Source: Candidatus Eiseniibacteriota bacterium
Lineage (GTDB): Bacteria; Eisenbacteria; RBG-16-71-46
Assembly: GCA_025360715.1 (NCBI GenBank)
Contig: JANYBS010000216.1
Location: forward strand, 1-63,750
Direction: 5' to 3'
Length of the DNA stretch: 63,750 nt
A model generated the notes under the pieces. The model was not told the DNA's origin and ran no database searches. It saw only the letters and a program-made list of their open reading frames with translations. Within the stretch, counting starts at the first letter, position 1; every line of letters starts with the position of its first letter. Below, in pieces: positions 15,703 through 23,567 of this stretch. Both the position numbers and the translations under genes were made by a program.

Positions 15703-18700
15703 TCACGTCGCAGTCCGTGCGACATCGCTGGACAGTGAGTGCAGTGCGTGTGTGATCGCCTGCGAGAAGCCCCGCTCCGCGCCGGCGGCGTCGTGGCATG
15801 CGAAGACATCGGGGCCCAGCTGGGTACGCAGCGTGTGCGCAAGCGTATCGGTCATGCGGCGCCACCAGTCGTCGGCGGGCAATCGCATCGAGACGCGCAA
15901 CGCTTCGGCCGCGCCCAGGCATTCGGCCGCGGCCGCATGGCCCGAGCGAGCGCACAGGACCTCGGCGGCCACCTCGAGAGCGGCGGCGCCGGCACGGCGC
16001 GCGCGCAGCTCCATGACGAGCGCGAGCGCCTCGCGCAGGTGTGTGAGCGCCGCGGTATCGCGATGGGTGCGCGTGGCCGCGAGCGCCAGGTTGAGCAACG
16101 TGACCACCATGCCGTCGCGGTCGTCGGCCTTGCGGAAGAGTTCGATCGCCTCGGCATGATGCTCATAGGCGGCTGCGAAGTCGTTGCGTTGGCGGTCGAG
16201 CACGCCCAGGTTGTTGAGTGTTGCCGAGAGCCGGCGCACGTCACCCAGGCGGCGGAAGATCGCCACGGCGCGCTCGTAGAGCCGTGCGGCGTCATCGAAG
16301 CGGCCCTCGCCGCCATCGCACAGCGCCAGATGCGACGCCGCACGCGCGACGCCACGTTCATCGCCCAGCGTCTCGAAGATCGCCAGCGCCTCGGTGCTCA
16401 GGCGCCTGCCATCGCGATAGTCGCGCTGGAACACGGCCAGGCCGCCTGCCGCGAACAGCCCCAGTGCGCGCGCCGGTGTCGGCGCACCGGCATGCGCGCG
16501 CGCCAAGGCCGCCGCGAGCGCGGCGCGCCCGCGCGTGAAGTGTCCGCGCACATACCAGAACCACCACATGGCACCGGCGAGCCGCAAGGCCTTCTGCGCC
16601 GAGTCCATGTCGCCCTCGTCGTATTCAAGCGCCGCGAGCACGTTGGCCTGCTCGGCTTCGAGCCACGCCAAGCCGCGCGCCTGAGCAGCGCCGTGCACCA
16701 GCGTGGGCGCCAAGGTCTCGACGGCAGCCAGGTACGTGTCGCGGTGCCGTGCGCGCAGCGCGGCGGTCTCGCCCGCGGCGTCGCAGCATTCGGCGGCGAA
16801 CTGCCGCACGGGCTCCAAAAAGCGATAGCGCGGTTCATTGCGGTCCACACGCTCGATCGTGACGAGCGAGCGTTCGATGAGCGCGGTCAGGCAGTCGAGG
16901 GCTTCGAACGGATCCTCGTCCGGGCAGACGGTTCGCGCCGAACTGCCGAAGTCCCAGCCGCCATGGAACACATGCAGCGCGCGGAAGAACCGCTGCTCAC
17001 GCGCACCGAGCCGCTCAAGGCTCCAGCGGATGTTCTCGCGCACGGCATCGTCGGTGCGGACTTCACCTTGGCCATGCGCCCATGACGAGGCGATGCTCTG
17101 GAGCGACTCGTCGCGCAGGCGCGCCGCCGCCAGTTCGATCGCCAGCGGCATGCCGTCGGCGTGGCGGCAGATGACGGCGATGGTGCGCATGTCGTCGCTG
17201 GAGAACACCGCTTGCGGGAGCGCCTTCTGGGCAGCGAGCAGGAACAGATCCACGGCTGCTGCCGCATGCCCATCGTGAGCGGTGACCGCTTCGGGGTCCG
17301 GACAATCGAGCGGCGGCACCCGCAGAACCTGCTCGCCGGCCTCGCCGAGCGGCTCGCGGCTCGTGAGCACGATGCGCAGGGAGGGCGCAAAGGCGCGCAC
17401 CAGCGTGAGCAGGTGGGCGAGCTCGGGCGCGATGTGCTCGCAGTGATCGAGCACCAGGCATGCATGGGGCGCGGCCGCGAGCGCCTCGAGGAGCGCGTGG
17501 CGGGTCATGTTGCGCAAGCCCGCGGCGCGCGCGATCGCGGCCTCGATCGCCGGGTCGTCATGCGCGTCGGCAAGCTCCGCGAACCAGACGGTGGAGAAAC
17601 GCTCGGTCGCCACGGCGTGCGCCAATCGCGTCTTGCCCACGCCGCCGGGGCCCGTGAGCGTGACGAGCGCCGTATGCTCGAGCAGCTGCGAGAGCTCCCG
17701 GCGCTCACGCTCGCGCCCCACGAAACGTATGGCGGTGGGATCGTGTGCGGGTAGTGGCGCCGGCAGCGTCGGCGGCGACGATGCGTTCGCCGTGGCCGCG
17801 CCGGCGAGTGCGTCGCCATCGGCCGGGCGCTGCGCGGGATCGCGCGAGAGCGCGGCCAGGACCGTGGCGCGCAGCGCCGCGGGCGTATCCGCAGGCAGGA
17901 GCGCGGCGTCGAGCCCGCGCTCGAGCGTGGCGGCGATCCGTTCGGCGGCGGTGGCGCCCGCGAACGGCGCGGTGCCGGTCAGGCACTCCCAGACGACGAC
18001 TCCCCACGCGAACACGTCGCTGCGCGCATCCTGGCCGGCGCCCGCGATCTGCTCGGGGCTCATGTACCCCGGCGTGCCGGCGCGTGCCCACGCGGTCGTG
18101 TCGGCGGAAGAGACGGCGCTCACTTCGGCCAGGCCAAGGTCGAGCAACTTCACCAGGCCCAAGGGCGTGATCATCACATTGGCCGGCTTGAGGTCGCGAT
18201 GCACGATGCCGAAGCGGTGCATGGTCGCCAGCGCCTGCGCGATCTGCGCGGCGATGCCCGACGCTTCGGGAGCGCCCAGAGCGCCGGTCAGTAGGCGCTC
18301 GGCGAGGGTCTGGCCCTGCACGCGCTCAAGCACCAGGTAGCGCCGTGTGCCGTCGCGCGTGATGCCGTGGAACGCCGTCAGGTGCGGATCGGCGATCGCG
18401 CCCAACAGGCGGGCCTCGCACACGAAGCGCTCGAGCCGGATCGGATCCTGGGCGAATGAAGGCGGCAGCGACTTGAGGGCGACGCGCCGGCCGAGCGTTT
18501 CGTCGAGTCCTTCGTACACGACACTCATGCCGCCGCGGCCCAGCGTGCCGGTCACGGCGTAGCGGCCGATGCGCGCGGGTGGCGGCGCAAAGTCGTCTGC
18601 GAAGGGGTTCAGCATGACGGCCGCCGCGACGGCCATGAGACCGCCCGCCTGCCGGTCGGCCTCGAGCAGCGCCTCGATCTCGCGGCGCAGTTGTGGCGCG

Positions 18701-18825
18701 CCCGGACACTCGCGATCGAGCAACTCCGCGACCTCGTGCGGCTCCGCCTCGAGCGCCAGATCGAGCACGGCTTCGATCCGCCGCCAGTGTTCGGGATCGG
18801 GAGTGGGATGCGTCAGGAGGTTCAT
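15703..18825 (-). CDS. Ser/Thr protein kinase fused to NB-ARC-like ATPase and TPR repeats
   Basis: 1040 residues. An N-terminal 80-residue segment of the type seen in kinases paired with ECF sigma factors precedes a Hanks kinase: Gly loop GTLGRGGMSVV (93-103), K118 in VALKSL, HRDLKPANV (209-217), DLG in place of DFG, and GTPGYMSPEQ. A STAND/NB-ARC-like ATPase follows, with P-loop GPGGVGKTR (392-400), Walker B LVLDHCEH and a LTSREPLG sensor. The last 350 residues are TPR-like. There is no membrane helix or DNA-binding domain, so it is probably cytoplasmic. Its ATG overlaps the stop of the upstream sigma factor. A signal-dependent kinase with its own sigma factor is inferred. Confidence 0.9.
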   Translation of the reverse strand: MNLLTHPTPDPEHWRRIEAVLDLALEAEPHEVAELLDRECPGAPQLRREIEALLEADRQAGGLMAVAAAVMLNPFADDFAPPPARIGRYAVTGTLGRGGMSVVYEGLDETLGRRVALKSLPPSFAQDPIRLERFVCEARLLGAIADPHLTAFHGITRDGTRRYLVLERVQGQTLAERLLTGALGAPEASGIAAQIAQALATMHRFGIVHRDLKPANVMITPLGLVKLLDLGLAEVSAVSSADTTAWARAGTPGYMSPEQIAGAGQDARSDVFAWGVVVWECLTGTAPFAGATAAERIAATLERGLDAALLPADTPAALRATVLAALSRDPAQRPADGDALAGAATANASSPPTLPAPLPAHDPTAIRFVGRERERRELSQLLEHTALVTLTGPGGVGKTRLAHAVATERFSTVWFAELADAHDDPAIEAAIARAAGLRNMTRHALLEALAAAPHACLVLDHCEHIAPELAHLLTLVRAFAPSLRIVLTSREPLGEAGEQVLRVPPLDCPDPEAVTAHDGHAAAAVDLFLLAAQKALPQAVFSSDDMRTIAVICRHADGMPLAIELAAARLRDESLQSIASSWAHGQGEVRTDDAVRENIRWSLERLGAREQRFFRALHVFHGGWDFGSSARTVCPDEDPFEALDCLTALIERSLVTIERVDRNEPRYRFLEPVRQFAAECCDAAGETAALRARHRDTYLAAVETLAPTLVHGAAQARGLAWLEAEQANVLAALEYDEGDMDSAQKALRLAGAMWWFWYVRGHFTRGRAALAAALARAHAGAPTPARALGLFAAGGLAVFQRDYRDGRRLSTEALAIFETLGDERGVARAASHLALCDGGEGRFDDAARLYERAVAIFRRLGDVRRLSATLNNLGVLDRQRNDFAAAYEHHAEAIELFRKADDRDGMVVTLLNLALAATRTHRDTAALTHLREALALVMELRARRAGAAALEVAAEVLCARSGHAAAAECLGAAEALRVSMRLPADDWWRRMTDTLAHTLRTQLGPDVFACHDAAGAERGFSQAITHALHSLSSDVARTAT

Positions 18826-19391
18826 GCCTGCTCCGGCGACGCCAGGTCCTGGTACAGGAGCGCGCGCGCTTTGCGCCAGTCACGGCGCACGGTGCGGGCG
18901 CTCATCTCCATGATCTCGGCGACCTCCTCTTCGGAGAACCCGCCGAAGAAGCGCAGCTCCACGATGCGCGCGAGCCGTGCGTCCAATTGGGATAAACGCA
19001 GGATCGCCTCGTGAAGGGACACGATCTCGCCAGCTTGTTGTTCGACGGCCACCTGGGTGTCGTCCAGGTTCACGTGCGCCTGTCCGCCGCCGCGGCGCGC
19101 CGCGTTCCGCTTGCGCGCGTGGTCGACGATGATCTGGCGCATGGCGATAGCGGCCACCGCGAAGAAATGTCGGCGATCGGCCCAGTCGAGCGGGGCGCGG
19201 TCGAAGAGCCGCACGTAGGCCTCGTGCACCAAAGCGGTGGTGTCGAGCACCGCATCGCGCGCGCCTGGCGACAAGCGCCGGTGCGCGATGGCGCGCAGCT
19301 CGGCATAGACCACCGGCAGTAACGCGTCGCGCGCACCGGGATCGCCGGCGCGGATCTCGTGCAGGAGACGGGTGATGTCCTCGGAGCCCAC
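18822..19391 (-). CDS. ECF-type RNA polymerase sigma factor
   Basis: 189 residues from a GTG at 19391 with GGAGG upstream; an in-frame ATG at 19487 is less likely. It belongs to the sigma group with ITRLLHEIRAGD, LDTTALVHEAYVRL (region 2), RHFFAVAAIAMRQIIVDHAR and a region-4 helix-turn-helix (ELRFFGGFSEEEVAEI, SARTVRRDWRKAR). Genes of this group commonly sit beside Ser/Thr kinases. Here it overlaps the kinase by ATGA. No anti-sigma factor is present, so phosphorylation by the kinase is a plausible control (known for related pairs, inferred here). Confidence 0.9.
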   Translation of the reverse strand: MGSEDITRLLHEIRAGDPGARDALLPVVYAELRAIAHRRLSPGARDAVLDTTALVHEAYVRLFDRAPLDWADRRHFFAVAAIAMRQIIVDHARKRNAARRGGGQAHVNLDDTQVAVEQQAGEIVSLHEAILRLSQLDARLARIVELRFFGGFSEEEVAEIMEMSARTVRRDWRKARALLYQDLASPEQA

Positions 19392-19538
19392 GCGACCTCC
19401 GCCGTGCGGCGGTGACGGCCCTGCCCGCGGCCGCGAGGCAGGTCTGCGGCGCCATGATTGTACCCAGCGGGCCGGGCGCGCGGCCATGAAGAAAGCCCAA
19501 AGGATGAGTCCCGGCGCGTGCGGCCGCCGGGGCCTTCT

Positions 19539-19703
19539 TCAAGCGCGCGCATTGGAGGATCGGCCCTGCAGGTGCGCTTCTACGAACCCGAGGTCCGCAT
19601 CGACCTCGCGCGAGATGCCGGCGACGTCGGCAAGCAAGGCGTTCAAGTCGTTGGCGCCCTGCTGGCGGAGTTTCTCCGCAGGGTCGTCCTTGATCGGATG
19701 CAT
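19539..19703 (-). CDS. Small acidic protein upstream of the sigma factor
   Basis: 54 residues (begins MHPIKDDPAEKLRQQG, ends GRSSNARA), with a weak GGAG before the ATG. It is predicted all-helical with an acidic middle (ISREVDADLGFVEAHL). It is on the same strand as the sigma-kinase pair, 148 nt upstream. Codon third positions are GC-rich like real genes here. It could be a small regulator of the sigma factor or a chance frame; no homologue is recognised. Confidence 0.4.
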   Translation of the reverse strand: MHPIKDDPAEKLRQQGANDLNALLADVAGISREVDADLGFVEAHLQGRSSNARA

Positions 19704-20030
19704 GCGGTCTCCGGATCAGGGAGTGAATCGACTCCGTAACTTCTTTCAGAAACTGCAACTGCGACGACGGAGCAGCGGCATGACGCGGCGACGCGGATTC
19801 ACGGTGGATAACCGTGCCGCGGGGTCGATGGCCGCGCCAGTCGCGGCTGCGAGTCGTTCTCCCGCGGGAATTCCCAAGCGCTGGCGCGTCAAGGGCCGAG
19901 GCCGCGTGTGCGCGCATGAGGTTGCAGCGGTGTGAACGCGACCACCCTGTAACCTTTCGGCTCGCTCACCTTCACAACGCCATCCTTCTGCCACGCGATT
20001 CCGTTCCGGGATCGTGAGGAGGGCCATGTC
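19704..20030. other. Intergenic region upstream of clp-like gene
   Basis: 327 bp separating divergent starts. Both strands contain only overlapping short frames with no family resemblance. The last 100 bp (AACCTTTCGG, TTCCGTTCC, GTGAGGAGGGC) form the leader of the unfoldase gene, with a strong GAGGAGG. I see no RNA element. Confidence 0.4.
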
Positions 20031-21695
20031 ATGCCACTCGAGAACCTGCCGACTCCTGCCGAGATGATCGCGCACCTCGACCGCCGCGTACGCGGCCAGG
20101 AGCGCGCCAAGCGCGATCTCTCGCTCGCGTTCTATGAACACTTCACGGGGCTTGCCTCCAGCGAGTCGCCCGAGCTGGGCGGGCCGCCGCATGCCCGCCA
20201 GCACACGCTCTTGCTGGGGCCCTCGGGCTCGGGCAAGACATTCCTGGTCAAACAACTCTGCGCGTTCCTGGGTATTCCCGTGGCATTCTGGAGCGCCACG
20301 TCGATGACCGAGAGCGGCTACGTGGGCGACGACGTGGACGAGCCGCTCAAGCACCTGCTGCGCCAGGCGCGCGGCGATGTGCGCGCCGCAGAGCGCGGCG
20401 TGGTGGTTCTCGATGAGATCGACAAGGTGCGCGCGTCCCGCCGCCCGGACCGAGATGTGTCGGGCGAAGGCGTGCAGAATGGCCTGCTCACGCTGTTGGA
20501 TGGCCGCCGGGCCTATCTGCGCGAGCGAAACGGCGAACCCGTGGGCACGATCGACACGAGCCGGTTGCTGTTCATCTGCATGGGCGCGTTCGTGGATCTG
20601 CCGGGCATCGTGCGCGAACGCCTGGCGGGCCCGCCGCAGCTGGGGCTGCACCAAGGCTCGCGCGTGACGCCGCCGGCGCTCACGACCGATGAGGCCTATG
20701 CGCGCGCGAACCCCGAGGACCTGGTCCGCTTTGGCCTGCTGCCCGAGTTCGTGGGGCGCTTCCCCAACGTGAGCGCGGTGCATGCGCTCTCGCAGGTTGA
20801 TCTGGTGGGACTGCTGCGCGACATCGAGGATTCGCCCGTCGACCGCGCCATGCGCAGCTATGCGATGCACGCGATCTCGCTCACGATCGAGGACGACGCG
20901 CTGGAAGCGATCGCGAAGCAGGCTGTGGCGCGCGGCACCGGCGCGCGCGGGCTCGACAACGCGCTGGGGGACGCCCTGCGCGATTGTTCGTGGCGGCGTC
21001 ACGAGCTGGCGGCGGACGGCGTGGTGGGCGTGGTGGTCACGCCCGCGGCGGCGTTGGGTGAGGCGCCGCCGACGCTCGTGCGCGGCGAGCGTGCCACCGA
21101 GCCGCTCGTCGCCGACGTGCTGCGCGAGCGCGCGTTCGGTGGCGGCAAGGCTGCGAACGCGGCGAACGCGACGCGCTCGCCGGCGCACATGCGCGGACGC
21201 ACGGTGGCGCCGGCCAAGCCGGCGGTGCCGAACGATCCGCACCAGCAGGGCTTGCCGCTCGACGTGAAAGCTGCGGCACCGCCTGCTACCGGGAAGCCGC
21301 CGCGCAAGGAGAACGATGCGATGCGCGTGCGATTGGGCGCCCTGCGTGCGCGCGAGCTGGCCGCGCATGAGGCCAGCGAAGAGGCGCTCGCTTGGTGGAC
21401 GCGTTTCGAGCGCGAGCGGCCGATGACGCTGGTGCTCGAGATCGCCGAGGCGTTGTGCGTACGCAAAGTGAGTATCCAGCGCTTGTACGAATACGTGCGC
21501 GAGTGCGGCTGCGCCGGCGTCCACGCGAGCCTGCGCTATGTGGAGTATAAACTCGCGCGCGAGGAATTCGAGACGTCGCGCGAGCTGCTCGAGTTGATCG
21601 GCGACCTCGAAGGCGAGAGCCCCAAGGAGCGCTCACGCATGGCCTGTGAGCTCGAGAAGGGCGCGTTCCCGGCGATGCCGACCGGGCCGGCGTGA
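20031..21695 (+). CDS. ClpX-like AAA+ protein unfoldase without zinc domain, with novel C-terminus
   Basis: 554 residues. Core ClpX motifs are in order: Walker A GPSGSGKT (63-70), pore loop GYVGDD (96-101), Walker B VVVLDEIDK (124-132), GLLPEFVGRFP (235-245) and sensor-2 GTGARGLDNAL (302-312). LGL at 204-206 sits where the ClpP-docking [LIV]G[FL] loop is found. The N-terminal zinc-binding domain that recognises substrates is absent: the AAA+ fold starts by residue 15. About 200 extra C-terminal residues follow, first a disordered Ala/Pro stretch, then a helical part with KENDAMRVRLGALRARELAAHE. This suggests a specialised unfoldase with its own substrate module (inference). Confidence 0.8.
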   Translation: MPLENLPTPAEMIAHLDRRVRGQERAKRDLSLAFYEHFTGLASSESPELGGPPHARQHTLLLGPSGSGKTFLVKQLCAFLGIPVAFWSATSMTESGYVGDDVDEPLKHLLRQARGDVRAAERGVVVLDEIDKVRASRRPDRDVSGEGVQNGLLTLLDGRRAYLRERNGEPVGTIDTSRLLFICMGAFVDLPGIVRERLAGPPQLGLHQGSRVTPPALTTDEAYARANPEDLVRFGLLPEFVGRFPNVSAVHALSQVDLVGLLRDIEDSPVDRAMRSYAMHAISLTIEDDALEAIAKQAVARGTGARGLDNALGDALRDCSWRRHELAADGVVGVVVTPAAALGEAPPTLVRGERATEPLVADVLRERAFGGGKAANAANATRSPAHMRGRTVAPAKPAVPNDPHQQGLPLDVKAAAPPATGKPPRKENDAMRVRLGALRARELAAHEASEEALAWWTRFERERPMTLVLEIAEALCVRKVSIQRLYEYVRECGCAGVHASLRYVEYKLAREEFETSRELLELIGDLEGESPKERSRMACELEKGAFPAMPTGPA

Positions 21696-21726
21696 GCCGG
21701 GCAACGGTCCCGGCCGGAGGCCGGTG

Positions 21727-22956
21727 TCACCCGAAGAACAGGTAGCTCACCCCGATGGCCGCGAGCACGCCTGCCAGCTCCGCGGCCAGCGCACACGCGA
21801 GCGCATGGCGCGTCTTCTTCACGCCCACGGAGCCAAAGTAGACGGCGAGCACATAAAAAGTGGTCTCCGTGCTGCCCTGGATCACGCACGACAGCCGGCC
21901 CGCGAACGAGTCGGCGCCCATGGCCTTCATGGTGTCGACCATCATGCCGCGCGCGCCGCCACCCGAGAGTGGCTTCATGAGCGCGGTCGGCAGCGCGTCG
22001 ACCCAGCGCGTGTCCATGGCCAGGTGCGACGCGCCGGCCTTGATCGCGCCCAGAAAAGCTTCAAGCGCGCCGCTCGCGCGCAGCGCCCCGACCGCCACGA
22101 GCATCGCGACCAGATAAGGCACGATGCCGATCGCGACCTGGAAGCCCTCTTTGGCGCCTTCCACGAACGTCTCGTACACCGGCACCTTGCGCACGATGCC
22201 CGCGCCCAGGAAGAAGCTGACGAGCGCGATCAGGATCACATTCGCGAGCAGCCCCGACTGCGTGGCCACGTCGGCGGACGACAGCCGCGAGAAGTGCCAG
22301 ACCAGCCCCGTCATGGCGAGAGTCAGCGCAGCCATCCAGCCCATCACCACGCGATTGAAGATATTGATGCGCTGCACCGCCGCGACGAGCAGCAGCCCCG
22401 TGATGTCGCTGATATACGTCGCGATCAAGATGGGCACGAATACATCGGCCGGGTTCGCCGCGCCGAGCTGCGCGCGGAACGTCATGATACTGATCGGCAC
22501 CAAGGTCACGGATGACGCGTTCATGACCATGAAGAGCACCATCTCGTCGGACGCGCGCTCTTTGTCGGGATTCAGGCTCTGCAGCTCCTTCATGGCCTTG
22601 AGTCCCAGCGGCGTGGCGGCGTTGTCGAGCCCCAGCATGTTCGCCGAGCGGTTCATCACGATGGCGCCGATCGCCGGGTGCCCCGCGGGCACAGCCGGGA
22701 AGAGCCGGCGAAAGAGCGGGCCCACCGCGCGCGAGATCAGGTCGGTCACGCCGCCCTTCTCGGCGATGCGCATGAGTCCCAGCCACAGGCTCATCACGCC
22801 GGCCAGGCCGATCGCGATCTCGAAGCCGGTCTTGGAAGAATCAAAAAGAGAGCCCACCACGTTCTTGAGCGCGTCGGGGTTGGTGCCCGAGAACGTGCCG
22901 AAGAGCGCGGTGGCGAAAGCGATAAGAAAAAACGCGGCCCAGATCCAGTTGAGCAT
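21727..22956 (-). CDS. SpmA-SpmB fusion, nucleoside-recognition (Gate) membrane protein
   Basis: 409 residues, ten or so membrane helices. The first half matches spore maturation protein A (ISRAVGPLFRRLFPAVP, NRSANMLGLDNAATPLG), and the second half matches SpmB (SGGGARGMMVDTMKAMG, QGSTETTFYVLAVYFGSVG). In Bacillus these are separate proteins needed for spore-core dehydration. Here they are one chain in what looks like a non-sporulating bacterium. Both halves share the Gate fold of nucleoside/small-molecule transporters. Substrate unknown. It stands alone between convergent and divergent neighbours. Confidence 0.9.
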   Translation of the reverse strand: MLNWIWAAFFLIAFATALFGTFSGTNPDALKNVVGSLFDSSKTGFEIAIGLAGVMSLWLGLMRIAEKGGVTDLISRAVGPLFRRLFPAVPAGHPAIGAIVMNRSANMLGLDNAATPLGLKAMKELQSLNPDKERASDEMVLFMVMNASSVTLVPISIMTFRAQLGAANPADVFVPILIATYISDITGLLLVAAVQRINIFNRVVMGWMAALTLAMTGLVWHFSRLSSADVATQSGLLANVILIALVSFFLGAGIVRKVPVYETFVEGAKEGFQVAIGIVPYLVAMLVAVGALRASGALEAFLGAIKAGASHLAMDTRWVDALPTALMKPLSGGGARGMMVDTMKAMGADSFAGRLSCVIQGSTETTFYVLAVYFGSVGVKKTRHALACALAAELAGVLAAIGVSYLFFG

Positions 22957-23042
22957 GGCGCAGCTTGTTCGGTGGGCCGGATTGCGTCAAGGTTGCCGGT
23001 GGCCCGCAGGACAGCACCCCTCGGTGACGGAGGTATTTCTTC

Positions 23043-23468
23043 ATGCGTGCACGCATGTTGTTATCGGCCGCATTGCTCGCGATCGCCTCGGTCGCGACGG
23101 CGGCGCCGCATCATCGCGTCGTGCGCCACGCTGCGGCGAGAGTCGACCCACTGAACGGCGCATGGGAGCTTAGCGGGCCGTCGGTCGGCGAGGGCCTGCG
23201 CGAGGTCAAGTTCATCTCGGCGTCGCGGTTTCACTGGACCACGTGGGACACGACTTCGCACGAAGTGGTCGCATGCGGCGGCGGGACGAGCGAGCATCAG
23301 GGCAACGTGTACTTCGAGCGGCTTGAGTATTCTCAGGGCTCTACGAGTTCGCTGGTCGGCACGCTGCTGGTGTTCCGCTCCGTGCTGCACGGCGACACGC
23401 TCGTCCAGCTCGGCATGCCGGGTAGTGCGCTGCCGGGCCTATACGAAGTGTGGGTGCGCGAGCGCTGA
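23043..23468 (+). CDS. Small secreted protein of unknown function
   Basis: 141 residues with GGAGG 9 nt before the ATG. A signal peptide ends at ATAAPHH. The mature part is beta-rich, beginning LNGAWELSGPSVGEGLREVKF and ending LYEVWVRER, the arrangement of a small lipocalin-like or TIGR03067-like barrel, but I do not claim the family. A bidirectional terminator follows. Confidence 0.6.
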   Translation: MRARMLLSAALLAIASVATAAPHHRVVRHAAARVDPLNGAWELSGPSVGEGLREVKFISASRFHWTTWDTTSHEVVACGGGTSEHQGNVYFERLEYSQGSTSSLVGTLLVFRSVLHGDTLVQLGMPGSALPGLYEVWVRER

Positions 23469-23487
23469 GCGCGGGCACCAAAGCACG

Positions 23488-23519
23488 ACGCCCCTGCAGC
23501 CGAAAGGCCGCAGGGGCGT
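23488..23519. terminator. Bidirectional intrinsic terminator
   Basis: A 10-bp outer stem (ACGCCCCTGC with its complement) continues into GCC/GGC around a GAAA tetraloop. GATTTGT follows on the plus strand. It separates the small secreted protein from rho, which converge. Confidence 0.75.
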
Positions 23520-23567
23520 GATTTGTGGATGTCGCAGAACGTGGCCTCCGGCCACGAGTGCCTTGCT

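Noticed and set aside
19746-21524. A 592-codon minus-strand frame
   Set aside because: Antisense to the ClpX-like gene, whose motifs are complete. No RBS and no domain.
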